NCBI GenBank assembly: GCA_022393335.1
Contig: JAJEKB010009567.1
Location: 1-64,000 of the forward strand
DNA: 64,000 nt
Direction of reading: 5' to 3'
DNA from: Macrotrachela quadricornifera
Taxonomy: Eukaryota; Rotifera; Eurotatoria; Philodinida; Philodinidae
Part shown: positions 21,701 through 33,085 of the stretch, one piece after another
Numbering within the stretch: position 1 is the stretch's first letter
Layout of the letters: each line of letters starts with the position of its first letter
Notes under the pieces: model-generated
Seen by the model: the letters and a program-made list of their open reading frames with translations, nothing else
Database searches by the model: none
Told to the model about the DNA's origin: nothing
Made by a program: the position numbers and the translations under genes

Positions 21701-23367
21701 TATTTTTACTTGAACAGGTGTAGCTAATAAAAACATAATTAAATTTTCAACTGATAAACCAGTTGTAATCTGTGGTGCTGTTGTATGATCTTTATATTTA
21801 AACATAAAAACAAGCATAATGACCATTGCTGGAATACCAAAGATAGCAGCAATAATAAATGAATTTCTCCATCTATTGAAAAATAATAAAATAGAATATA
21901 TATGAAAAAGATAAAAGAATTTCTCAGCATACCGACGTGTTATACGTCGATGTATACGTGCTAGATTTTCAGATTGTAAATTTTCAGTCAAAACTGTTGC
22001 TGGAAAACCAAGATCTTCCTATATAAAAATAAAAATATTTAAATTTCTATTATAAAAACGATATTTTATAATTAACAGTAATATGTTTAAGAATATCTCT
22101 TGGTCCAATAATACTCGAATCATATTGAACTTTTCCTCGATTTGTAAGTAATACAATATTAACGGATGTAATTCCAGGTATTTTACTCATATAATTTTCA
22201 ATTTTATTTACACACGATGCACATGTCATACCTTCAATCTTGAATAAAATAAAATAAAATAAAATGTTTTAATATATTTCAAATAAATTTATCTTACATT
22301 AATATTAATCACTTCCATTCCACGTGCAACTGTTTCAAGTAATTCAGCTTGAAAACCAAGATTATTAATCAATCCAGCTATTTGTGCTGGTAAAAGATGT
22401 GCTGAATCATATTTAACTTCTGCACGTTGTGCCAATAGAGCAACCAGTACAGAATGAATACCTATTTTAAAATTTTATTCAAGTCAATAGATATATAATA
22501 CAGTTAGAAAAAGACCTTCAACTTTTGATAAATTTCTTTGTATGCTATCAACACACGATGCACATGTCATACCAAGAACAGTAAAATAACATGTTTCTAA
22601 TTCAGCCACGTTATCTTGTATAGATATTGAAGGACGTTTATTTTCTCTTTGAGTTAATTTTGATTGTTGATGTATAATTTCATTTTCAATTGCTAGAAAT
22701 CAATATTACTATCACTGTCAGAAGATATTTAAATGATAATATTTACTTGTTGTATTTGTTGTGTGAATTAGATTTGTTTCATTTGATGTTTTTGATTTTT
22801 GATGGCGTACTATAAGAAAAATACAATATACTATTATTTCTTTATAAATTTTATACCGAAATACATACTTAAATCATTCTCGATAGTTGTTTTAGGTTCT
22901 GGAGCGTTTGAAATTGCAACTTGAAAACTGAGTTTTTCAATTTCTGTGATAATATCATTAAGTTGAATTATACAAGGATCATAAGTAATAGTAGCAAGCT
23001 TATCAAGAAATGTTAATTGAATATCAATAGCACCCGGTAAATCAAGTACTGTACCACATATATTTGATACACATGAATTACAATGCATACCTTCAATACG
23101 TAATTGTGCTTGAACTGTTTCCGAATTTACTAATTGTACAGGATAACCAAGCCGTTGAATTGCGGATAGAAGCGTAAATTGATCAAGTTCTTGTGTAGCA
23201 AAACAAATTTCAACTTGATTATCATCATCAATAAATTCGCATGATATAAGACCATCAATACGTTCACATAATCGTTGTGATATATAGTCACGATTAGCTT
23301 CGTGTACTCCACCTAAAAATACTCGAATATGTGAAATATTTTGTTTGTCTGTAGAGGCTAGAGACAT
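18765..23367 (-). CDS. ATP7: Copper-transporting P1B-type ATPase (ATP7A/ATP7B family)
   Basis: It pumps Cu(I) from the cytosol into the secretory pathway or out of the cell. The N-terminus has one degenerate HMA-like domain without a CxxC, then three intact sites ([33 protein letters not shown]). The core has [10 protein letters not shown] (actuator TGES), the transport motif [13 protein letters not shown], the phosphorylation site [10 protein letters not shown], the P1B nucleotide-site SEHPLALAV and the hinge [13 protein letters not shown]. The last TM segment is followed by a tail of about 115 residues. Roughly a dozen exons join in frame, and all catalytic residues are present. One intron carries a 182-bp mini-element. 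The start is the first Met of the 5' exon, 22 nt behind a TTTTTTTTCAG acceptor. An upstream open stretch (23432-23623) has no usable donor and was left out. Confidence 0.92.
20128..20309. mobile_element. 182-bp TIR mini-element (MITE) inside an ATP7 intron
   Basis: The ends are inverted repeats. The left reads AACCCCTCCCCGCAATAGAA then GGCCC; the right, reversed, reads AACCCCCCCCCCTGCAATAA then AAGGCCC. It is flanked by TA on both sides (20126-20127 and 20310-20311), as for Tc1/mariner-type insertions. ATAGAAGGCCC-like words recur three or four times inside. It has no coding capacity and sits cleanly between splice sites. Confidence 0.7.
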
Positions 23368-24267
23368 TGGACAGTATCTTGAATAATATCTGAAAAAAAA
23401 TATTTTAATAACAAAAATAAGGCAAATCGTATTAATTCTTAGTTTGTTTATCGTTAAAACCTTTTGTCACACTTTTGACAAGGTTATCCTCATCTATTTT
23501 GTACATACCATTGAAAGTATTCATTTTCCGATTATACTTAAAAATGAATGCACATATGACTACAAGTGTGTTTATTTGGGCTGCATCATATAAAGTAGTG
23601 CTCTTAGAAAAATAAGAAACCATAAAAAATCATTTTCATGTGATACTTAAATACAATTCTTTTACCTTTCTCTTTTTCGTCAAAAAAAATAAATTGTGTA
23701 CTTCCACTTTATCTTTCTTTACATCTGCTGCCTTCTCGTCATTTTGTTTTCATCATATAATCATGACGTCAACTGAATGTTGACATGAAGCGGACCCCAA
23801 GGTGTTCTTTTCATATTCAAATATAGAACAATAATCTTATCATTCATTACTTCAGACAGTAGAAGTTAGTCGTGCTATCCCCGGATTATTTTTCGATATT
23901 ATTGTATAATCGAACACATGATTTATACATCTGAGCAGTTACAAACCCCAAGTTTTCTAATTGAGTAAATAGGATGAGTATTATTGCAGTTAATGGTACT
24001 AAAAATTCGTATTCACACGATCGGATTTACGATGGTGTTAATAAACAGGCTTTTTGTTTATACAATAGGAAACGATCTTCTTAACGTCTAATCGATTATA
24101 AGTCATCAGGTCATACGCTTAAATGTAACTTAATTAAAACGTCTGATTGTAATATTAGAAGTATCAAAATAAACAAGGAACTGTTAAAACATCAACAGCA
24201 ACAACAATATCTTCGTATTTATATACATGCAATCAGTCTCAATAAATTTTCAATAACTCATTAATTC
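23368..24267. other. Intergenic DNA upstream of ATP7
   Basis: Probably includes the ATP7 promoter. No gene recognised. The open frame at 23432-23623 shows no homology that I know. Confidence 0.3.
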
Positions 24268-24297
24268 ATCCTTATCGTGATGATTCACGATAAGGAT
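24268..24297. other. Perfect 13-bp hairpin with 4-nt loop
   Basis: ATCCTTATCGTGA, loop TGAT, TCACGATAAGGAT, then a T run. The stem has no mismatches and the sequence is unusual for this AT-rich background. No surrounding small-RNA gene recognised. Confidence 0.5.
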
Positions 24298-24777
24298 TTT
24301 TATTACTTAATATTGAAGTGCAAGATTTCATTTTAAGGAAAATGGAGATTTGAACAAGATATTAAATTTTAGATGTTTTCATTCTAATGAATAGAAATAT
24401 TTTAGTCGGTGTAAAATATATTCTTCAAAATTCAGCAATTTAGTTGAATATTCATTAACATAAATAAGCCGTTCATGTTGCTAGCATATTACTTAAAATT
24501 GAGCATTCAATGCTTCAATGTTCTGTACCTTGTATTGTATTCCATAATTATGCCCTACAACCTTACTTATTAGATTTCAATAAAATAAGTTCAATGTTTT
24601 TCCTCGAAAAGTAAAAATTAATGGCTTAAAATGGTATGTGCAACTTTGACCGATTCGATTTCAATCTGAAACTAACGTCTAGCTTTAGATATACAAAAAA
24701 AGCAATTGTATTCCTCAAATCAACTATTATGAATAGATCAGTACCTATTGGAGAGTCAAACAATATGTGCTTAATTT
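24298..24777. other. AT-rich intergenic DNA
   Basis: Nothing recognised up to the 8-bp duplication that borders the next element (24770-24777). Confidence 0.3.
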
Positions 24778-26037
24778 TAGTGGCGTAACCACCAGGGGGC
24801 ACGGGAGTGCAATGCCCCCCCCCCCCTGTAAATGGTTTTGCCCCCCCTGTAAAATTTTTGATTCGAAATGAGCGGACGCTTCTACGTTTACATCATAAGA
24901 TGTTATAGTGGTGGCCTTGAAGAAAATGTGTCTTTATACATCAGAGAAATTAGAAACTTCAGTTTTCTACAACCATCACGAGCGTGGCCGCCTTCGGCGG
25001 CAAAAATGCTGAGACTAGTGATTCATAGGATCAGTTTTTGAGAGTTTTATAGGACTGTGGCAAGCTTAAAACCTTCTGTGCAGCAAAAATGGTCATTTTT
25101 CAAAGAAAACTGTCGTATCGGCTGAAGAAAATTTGCATTTTATTATGAGTCGTCGATAAACAACTTGGTCATTTTTGTAAAATAAATATCTTTGATATTT
25201 CTGAGTTTCTCAAAGTTTTTGGCATTTTTTCAAAGCACAACTTTTTTTTTTAGAAAAGTGATGTTAAGCGATATCAAGGATGGCTATTTCTAGCTGAAAA
25301 ATTTGTCTGAACTGGTTGTCAAAGTCTTTTTCCCTGCTGAAAAGCGCTATTTCTAAAAAATCATTCTCAGCTTGACCTCCTTCGGCAGCATAAATATTGA
25401 GGAATTTTCTAAGCTTTCTATGATGATTTTTCTTTCTGAAAATCAGACACGCAGAAATTTCGAAAAAGCACGAGTTTTATGAATGAATAGAACAAACAGC
25501 TGATCTTTCTTTGTCCGAGTCGGTTTTGACGAAATTTTCAAGCAAAACAGCAGTTTTCATTAACATTTTCACATATTCTTCACAGATATCTCTTCTAAAC
25601 ACCAGAATTAGTGAGAAAATGCCAAACAAAACTGCTATTTTGGTCAAAAATCTCGACAAAGCCGATAGTAACGAAAGTATTGAATACTATGTTTGTTTTA
25701 TTCAAAAAATTGATGCTTTTTAGAAGATCTTTGTATATTTGTGAATCCTTACAAAAAAAGTAGAAATTTTTTTCTAAATCCTGCAAAAGCTTTCACTTCG
25801 CGAAAAATCTATGCAATTCTTTGATAATTTATAGAGTTCTCGAACGCCAAAATCTTTGCATGAAATTCAATTAGAAACAGCAAGATTTTTTGGCTTTTCG
25901 ATATTGCAAAAATTTGCCTGTGTTCTAATGCGAAAAACGTTTGGACATCTCTGGGCACAAAAAAATTTTTTCATCCGTCGCAAAAACTCTGAGAGGAGCA
26001 ATGCCCCCCCTGTAATTTTTTTCTGGTTATGCCACTA
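24778..26037. mobile_element. 1.26-kb non-autonomous DNA transposon with 8-bp target duplication
   Basis: The terminal inverted repeats are 14 bp: TAGTGGCGTAACCA on the left and, reversed, TAGTGGCATAACCA on the right (one mismatch). The element is bordered on both sides by CTTAATTT (24770-24777 and 26038-26045), a perfect 8-bp target-site duplication of the size made by hAT and P-type transposases. Near both ends, in the same orientation, lie CCCCCCCTGTAA blocks. Inside are two related words (CGCCTTCGGCGGCA near 24990 and CTCCTTCGGCAGCA near 25378). Short open frames at 25477-25786 do not resemble a transposase, so it needs a helper elsewhere. Confidence 0.8.
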
Positions 26038-26045
26038 CTTAATTT

Positions 26046-27032
26046 CTGTAGGCAGAATACAATAGAATACTCTGTACCGCTGATAATCAAATAACCTTCT
26101 ATAGGCTTATACTAAAAGATGACGTTCTCTCCTCCTCTTTTATTATTATCAATTTCATGACGAATTCACATTTGGGACTTCGAGAACGAGACGTATGTCT
26201 CAATCCATATCTCTCAGTTTTGACTTTTTATTGTATCCACATATGAACACATATGGAGATCAAAAATTGTATCATGTATCGCCATCAAATGATACTCGTC
26301 TAAATTGATATATTTAATAAAAGTAAGTGCATCCTTCAAATATTTTTTAAAAAAAAGTATAGTTATATTATTATTTGCAAAATGATCGACTCCTTTAACA
26401 TTCAATTAATTGAAAGAGACATCGTTGGAAAAGATAATCGTATTGTCCATCTCCAAATGTATCTCATCTGAAAATTTCAGAACTCTATTACTTACTAACA
26501 AGAAGATATCGTGAAAATATCTCACGTAAATGATTGGCAAAAAAATGTCTCAATTTAATCAAAAAAGTCATAAAAGAGATGCTTTGAGGATCTATGAACA
26601 AGGTCATCATATCTTAGTGAATACTCAATTATTAGGTTTAGAAATTTAGCTATGTACCTAAAATGAGTTGATATACAACATAAGGCACATTTTGTTTAAA
26701 TCTATAGTTTTTGATTGACCTCGATTAATATGACTCTCATGTAGAAACTTCTAGAATTCCGTTCCCAAGGAATAAATACGTATACTTTTGCTAAACCATT
26801 TTTCTACGTTTTTAAACACACTAACATGTTCAAGTGTACTTTTTCTTCTATTTTATGAAAAGTTACCGTCGGTTATTCAATTTCTAGAAACGAAAATCCA
26901 TAGAGATTTTCTGAATCCTAGGAACAAAACTTTATTCAATAGATTGAATTTAATCTAATTTTTATTTGGATATTTCACATTAAAATGAAGTACAAGGTAA
27001 TCTTCCTCTTATCAATTACAATAATCAAACAT
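26046..27032. other. AT-rich intergenic DNA
   Basis: No gene, RNA or repeat recognised. Confidence 0.3.
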
Positions 27033-27272
27033 TTATTTATTCCATAAATGTTTTAAATCTTCTAATTTTCTAACTTCATCTAAGAATAAACTGAACCCAT
27101 TTTCTTTTTCAAATATTGACTTTTTTACTGACCTAGCAATGATATAATAATTAAACTTATCTTACATAATAGGTTTTCTTTTAATCTACGATAATAATTA
27201 TATGACATGCTTCAAGACTTACTTCTTCATTATATTCATTATTAATGTGTAATCTTTTTTCCATCTTTTATC
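27033..27272 (-). pseudogene. Orphan C-terminal exon pair, family not recognised
   Basis: Two minus-strand exons join in frame across a canonical intron (donor GTAAGT, acceptor CTAG). The first gives DKRWKKDYTLIMNIM; the second gives KKSIFEKENGFSLFLDEV, then RKLEDLKHLWNK and a stop. The charged, non-repetitive composition looks coding, but I found no upstream exons before 27598 that continue it. It could be the tail of a decayed gene. Confidence is low. Confidence 0.3.
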
Positions 27273-27597
27273 CTAAATAAAATATATTTATATTCTTGAT
27301 AAAAAAAAAGGTAATCATTTTTCACTAACTACTTTTACTGATATAGATTTCGAAATATTCTCGTTTTCGAATATTTTTCTCAATCAGGTACTATTGACAC
27401 TGAATTGAAAATTTTTTGTCAGAAAAAAAAACAAAATAATTTATGATTACTAAAGATCACATTATCGATTTATCTAAATTCTGTCTGATTTAGCCAAAAC
27501 CTTTTTTTTTTCAGATTGAACGAAAAATAGTAGAGTTTTCATCGTATTTAATATAAATAATCGTGCAACAATTTAATAAAAAAAAAACAAAACTATT

Positions 27598-28713
27598 TTA
27601 ACAATTATCAATTTTTGTATTAGTTAAATTGTGACGTAATTGAATAACTTTCCAAGCTTTTTGATATTCAATATATTTTTGTATTTCTGTACCACCATCA
27701 CCAGCATGAAATGAAGATGAACATACAGTTAACATTGGATTATTAACCATTAAACATGAACAATTAGCAGATACTGTTTGATCATAATCAATAGCAATAC
27801 CTGTACATTTCACATTTGCTGCTTTAGCTAAAAATCCTGATAAAAATACATCACCTATCCAAGCTGTTTTACTCAATGGATAAGTATATGATGCATTTAC
27901 AAGATGATCACGAATATCTTTTGATAGAAGCCAACCAAAACCAGAACAATATGCTGGTAGAACTGGATGTGGCCAAACACTTTCACTAACACCAAATTTT
28001 CCACCACCACGTAATGTTGGTTGATAATCCATTGCCCAACCACCACGAAAGAATTTTGATCGATCAGATGATATTATACTTGAAATAAGTTGTGGACGAT
28101 AACGTGCAATAAACGAATCATTCATAGAAATATTTGTTAAAAGTATTTGAGCAATAGATGATATTAAAATTGTATCAACAATTAAATCATCATCTGTTTT
28201 AAATAAATATGGAATATCTCGATAAAAATGATATGACCATTGTAAAGCACCTATTTCTTTATAAACAACATTTGAATAACTTTCAATATGATTCATTTGA
28301 ATAATATCTTGATATTCTTTTCGTTCATTATTAAGTTTTACTTGAATTTCACCAGGATTACTTATTGTCTTTGGAATTTGTCCGAGAATAAATATAAAAC
28401 AAACACCATTCTGTTTTGATGCCCATGTTGATCGTATTACACTTCGTCGTTGAATATGTGTTACTGTTGATAAAATATATATAATTAAATAATCATTTGA
28501 TTGACATATCGCTGTATTTGATGTTAAATCTAATTGAACATGAAGATATTCGACTGAAGCATTTTTAATGATTGGTGTAATATTCAATAATTTAATAGGT
28601 AATGTTTCAGTAAGTTTATTATTATAAAATTTAAAATAAAAGCAAATAGTTAATAATATTGAAAATGGAATAATGTATTCCTTTGATAGACAATATCTTC
28701 GGCTAAACCACAT
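27598..28713 (-). CDS. Beta-1,3-galactosyltransferase-like type II membrane protein (GT31)
   Basis: A 371-residue intronless Golgi glycosyltransferase adding a beta-1,3-linked sugar from a UDP-sugar. A short cytosolic tail (MWFSRRYCLSKEY) precedes a membrane anchor at about residues 14-28. GT31 hallmarks follow in order: IQRRSVIRSTWAS (about 88-99), EIGALQWSYHFY, the metal-binding KTDDDLIVD (DDD at 174-176), LPAYCSGFGWLLS, and IGDVFLSGFLA near 286, where most relatives have EDV. Several Asn-x-Ser/Thr sites (NCS, NAS, NIS) suit a lumenal protein. The ATG lies 7 nt behind a GTCAG acceptor-like site. Acceptor-sugar specificity cannot be told from sequence. Confidence 0.85.
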   Translation of the reverse strand: MWFSRRYCLSKEYIIPFSILLTICFYFKFYNNKLTETLPIKLLNITPIIKNASVEYLHVQLDLTSNTAICQSNDYLIIYILSTVTHIQRRSVIRSTWASKQNGVCFIFILGQIPKTISNPGEIQVKLNNERKEYQDIIQMNHIESYSNVVYKEIGALQWSYHFYRDIPYLFKTDDDLIVDTILISSIAQILLTNISMNDSFIARYRPQLISSIISSDRSKFFRGGWAMDYQPTLRGGGKFGVSESVWPHPVLPAYCSGFGWLLSKDIRDHLVNASYTYPLSKTAWIGDVFLSGFLAKAANVKCTGIAIDYDQTVSANCSCLMVNNPMLTVCSSSFHAGDGGTEIQKYIEYQKAWKVIQLRHNLTNTKIDNC

Positions 28714-29152
28714 TCAAAATCTGACATGAACAGATATAATATAACAGGAATAAATTCTGTAAGAAAAATAAAGAAAACAAATATTTTATGAAAGTTTATG
28801 GCATGCATGTAATGCTTTATCTTTTATAAAATAGATTATTTGATGATACTGATTTTTATTTGTAAAAGATAAATTTTATTGCCAGTAAAAAGAATGATTA
28901 GATCGAATCCTTAAAGCTGTATATATACAAAAAATGTTTAACCCTTGTACAAATATCTAACCTTTTTATTATTAATCATACTACGAGAAACATTAATCTG
29001 TAAAGCTGAGTAAATTACCTCTTATTTATCTTACTTCTATAATATCAGATATGTATGACGATATATAAATATTTTATTTTTGATTATTATATTACATATT
29101 GGGAGAAAACTGAATTCCGTATAGAATAATGTTCGTAATTAGAGACATACGA
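28714..29152. other. Intergenic DNA upstream of the GT31 gene
   Basis: AT-rich, likely promoter and 5'UTR. No gene or repeat recognised. Confidence 0.3.
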
Positions 29153-30320
29153 GGCGAATTAAGAGCCATTTTAAATTTTTTTTTCTTCATATCTCCTCTA
29201 TTTTAAAAGATAGAAGTAAATTTTTTTCACAAACAAGATAGACCAAATATTTTACTTGAATTTTTTCTTTTCAGATTTTATAAATCTTATCAAAATTAGA
29301 CTCTCTATGACTTTTTTTGAGAGTTCTAAAACATTATTAATTCACTCCTAGTTGGGACAAATCAATAATCATGGTTCATTTCCTATTTAATAAAAAAATC
29401 AAAGTTTCTTCTCATCTATTTTTACTTCAATTCTAGTTATTTTTTCATCAATATGCAACCCAATCATTTCTCAAGAAGTATGAACTACTTTAATTTATTA
29501 AATCTCAGATAAGTTTAAGGACAAGATTTTTTATGAAAACCTTGAAAAAAATCCTCGTACATCTGTCCCACATGAAAAGTATGTTGTTATATTTTCAAAT
29601 ATCTTAAAAGACTCAATAGAATGTGTACAATTATATATAGAATTCAATAGTATGTTTGCTGTCATCTTAGAAAGGACAGAAATCTACCTTTTTTCCATTG
29701 AAAATTACTGAAACTGACAAAAATCATGACTTTATACTATGATTTTGATCAAAACTAAATTGTTCATTTGTTTCGAAACAAAAAAAAGTAGTATAGTCTT
29801 GTAAAACTTGGTAAATTAAACATCATTCACAGCGAGATTAAATGAAGCAGATATCGAGATGTACTCAATAATTTCTTTTTAGTAGATTCAGATGAAATAA
29901 TTGACATCTTATATACTTCTCATGTGGAACAGATATATGAGGATTTTTTTCAAGGTTTTCATAAAAAATCTTGTCCTTGAACTTATCCGAGATCTAATAA
30001 ATTAAACTAGTTTATACTTGTAGAGAAAGAATTGGAGTAAAAATAGATGAGAAGAAACTTTAATTTCCTTAGTAAACAGCAGATAAACCATGATTATTGA
30101 TTCGTCTCGACTAGAAGTGAATTAATAATGTTTTAGAACTCTCAAAAAAAAGTCATAGAGAGTCTGCTTTTGGTAAGATTTATAAAATCTGAAAAGAAAA
30201 AATTCAAAAAAAAATATTTGATCTATCTTGTTTATGAAAAAAAATTTACTTCTATCGTTTAAAATAGAGGAGATATGAAGAAACAAAGAAAAAAAATAAA
30301 AAAATGGCTTTCAATTTGCC
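29153..30320. repeat. Long inverted repeat (arms about 410-430 bp, spacer about 330 bp)
   Basis: The left arm (29153-29582) and right arm (29913-30320) are reverse complements with scattered differences. Matching landmarks are GCCATTTT at the outer ends, AGAGTTCTAAAACATTATTA, AAACCATGATTATTGAT with its mate, AGATTTTATAAATCTTA, and CTTGAAAAAAATCCTC at the inner ends. A transcript across it would fold into a several-hundred-bp hairpin. No coding frame is present. It could be a fold-back element or a source of endogenous small RNAs. Confidence 0.8.
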
Positions 30321-32080
30321 TTTTATGCTTCCATCTAATACTAAAGGACAATGCACGTCTGTTTGTATAGGATTCTCTCAAGAATTTGAAAAAATTTAAT
30401 GGCATTAACCAATGAAAAAGATGGTTGTATTCACTCGTTCTGTTGCTTTTTTCTCTGGATAATGATTACTATGTAGAATGAAGACTATGAAAGTCGAAGA
30501 AGCAAACAAGAAAAAAGAATATGCGACACACCTAACATGACTAGATTGTTTTCAATGATTGTTAGTGGATTTGTTCAAAAAGGAAGTTAACAGATAGATA
30601 TTTCCTCTAAAAGCGTAATATAAAAGAATGTCTTTTGTGTTCTGATAAAAAAAAATATATCAAGAATAGTATTTCATTTCAATCGTTCATTTGCTTATCG
30701 ACGTATAAAAACATGCTTCTGTTTTTACGTAAATCAGCAAAAAAGAAATGAGACACGTCGTTCTCCATTCTTTTTCTTTCTTTCTCAGGCATTGTCAATA
30801 CAGAACTTCTAATTTTCTTCGCATAGGTTGTATTTCATTGTTAATTATGTATAAAAATCGATTGTCTGATCGTTAAAAGAACCAATGATGTCATTTTAAT
30901 GAATATAATATTTATACGTCCAAAGAAAAGAAGTATTAGTAAGATTTAAGTAAAAATAAAGAAAAAGACAAACCTTTTCATTTATATTAAATCCTCATGT
31001 ACTTTTTTTTTCTACACTTTGTGATCAATTCTAAAGTGTAATGAACATGATTAATTTCAAAAGATGGTTTATATGGTAGTTAAGTGAGATATTACAATTC
31101 GTTATAGAATAAATAGATTGATTAAGTGAATATTCAAATGTCGAAATCTATTGTTTGTTAACTACGTAATCCAACTTGTCATTTACAATTGTTTCATCTC
31201 ACCCTCACCTCACCCTCAAGGTTACTCTACCCATTTACAATGACGGTTATATTATCATTGACAATATTTACAAATTTATCGTAACCTAAATACTATGAAA
31301 TAAACTACAAAATTTGTAATGATTTGCTTGTGAAAAAGTTCTACTCGATCAACACCAACTAATTTTTTTTTCTGCTTCATTGAATCAACTACCAATACTA
31401 ATGTTTCTTCAAATAATAGTTATAGACATTTGTAATATGAAATGTAAAACCAATAGTATCAATTTTTACAAGAGAAATTAAGTTCTAATTATAGCTTTGA
31501 AATATATATAGCAATGAAAATTAGCATTGACATAATATGACGAAATAATCTGATTTTTGACAGATTATGAATGGATTATAGCCAAGAGCATGTTAAAGAA
31601 TAATAAAAATGGCATTCTATTCTAGATAAAAGAAATTCAATCAAATTGTTTATTACTTAATTTACATATAGAACAATATCTCTAATATACATAATGCATT
31701 TCGACTCTTCTATCGTACTAAGAACTTCATTGATCATCATCATATTTTCATATTATCATAAGTAATTAATAAATATATATTCAAACTTTTATATCATTAG
31801 ATAACATCAATGAATACTCTTACAGAAAAAGAGCATATATTAACGGATAGACTTACTCTATATAAAAGCTTCTTACATTTTGAATATTATCTTATACTAA
31901 CGATGTATTAACATTTTCACATATAAAAGAAATATTTGAACTTTAAGATGTTTTTTAAATCATGAAACTTGCTACGATTCTATCGTTTAAATCTACCTTC
32001 GTTCTCAAAATTAACTATTAAGTTAAAAAAAATTCAATTTATATCTTTTAAAAATACATGAAAATAATTTTTTTTTTAAA
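30321..32080. other. Gene-poor AT-rich region
   Basis: No gene recognised. A short CTCACC repeat lies at about 31198-31217. Confidence 0.3.
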
Positions 32081-32704
32081 TTAATCAGTTGATATCTGTT
32101 GAAATACTTTCAAAGTTTGTTCAACAATATTTTCAACTGATGCCATACCCCCAATACCAGTTTGACCGCACATTAATGTTTTTTCAATACAAGGAATTTC
32201 TATATATCCAAACGTTTTTGTAAGTATATTTAAATGTTGTTGTGTAAGAGGATGTTCAAACATTGCTGTATTCATTGCAGGTGCAAAAATTAATGGTTTT
32301 TGCTTTTTTAAATCCCAAGCACGAACTACATTTGTTAAAAGATTATCACATAGACCAACTGCCATTTTTGCTAATGTATTAGCATCAAGTGGCGCTATCA
32401 AAAGAATATCAGCCCAATCACGAAGTATAATATGTAAAACAGGATCACCACGTATTTTCCATGAGGACCATTCATCATTATCCTCAAAATAACATGGTGT
32501 TTTTATTTGAGTAACAGAACCATGAGTACACCAAGAATCTTCAAAATGAATAAAATGTTTAGCTCTTTCAGTTGGAATAACAATCGTATCGATATTACAA
32601 CAATTAAAATTATGAATAAGTTCAATAACTTTAATTGCTGCAACACTTCCCGTCACGCCAAGAAGAAGACGTCGCCGACGGTGACTTTCATCGTTGTTCA
32701 TCAA
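32081..32704 (-). CDS. PPCDC: Phosphopantothenoylcysteine decarboxylase
   Basis: This FMN flavoprotein decarboxylates 4'-phosphopantothenoylcysteine to 4'-phosphopantetheine in coenzyme A synthesis. The 207-residue single-exon protein is the usual animal length. It has the flavin-fold start LLLGVTGSVAAIKVIEL, catalytic His-91 in DPVLHIILRDWADILLIAP, the substrate-clamping APAMNTAMFEHP (about 141-152), and the mobile-flap cysteine in MCGQTGIGGMAS (Cys-179). All key residues are present. A TTCTTAG acceptor-like site is about 40 nt upstream of the ATG. It is well separated from RPS26 and shares its strand. Confidence 0.93.
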   Translation of the reverse strand: MMNNDESHRRRRLLLGVTGSVAAIKVIELIHNFNCCNIDTIVIPTERAKHFIHFEDSWCTHGSVTQIKTPCYFEDNDEWSSWKIRGDPVLHIILRDWADILLIAPLDANTLAKMAVGLCDNLLTNVVRAWDLKKQKPLIFAPAMNTAMFEHPLTQQHLNILTKTFGYIEIPCIEKTLMCGQTGIGGMASVENIVEQTLKVFQQISTD

Positions 32705-33085
32705 TGTAATTAAATGAAATAATCGAGTTAATTATTGATACTAAGAAAAGTCTAAAATAGAACCGATATGAAACTTCAATGGTTCAAAATTAATAACAAA
32801 TGCTTGTCAATTTCTTTTTACTGAATGACATATAATTAAATAAATGCACAACTCTATTTGTTTTTTTTTTCTATGATAAAATCTTGATATGCGTTTAATT
32901 TTATTTTTTATCTAAACAAATATTCGATTTGAAATGATTTATTTATTAACAAATCGTTCTAATATGAAATATTTTTTTATTTTTTATCGAAACAAAAAAC
33001 AACAACGGCAATGATATTGATCGAATGTAAACAATGATCGTTAACATTTGTTGATGATACGCCGTTGAGCTAATGCCGATTGTGT
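32705..33085. other. Spacer between PPCDC and RPS26
   Basis: AT-rich. Holds the RPS26 3'UTR and the PPCDC 5' region. Nothing else recognised. Confidence 0.3.

Noticed and set aside
23432..23623. A 63-codon open frame upstream of ATP7 as a possible first exon
   Set aside because: No usable donor in the right place, and no similarity to ATP7 N-termini.
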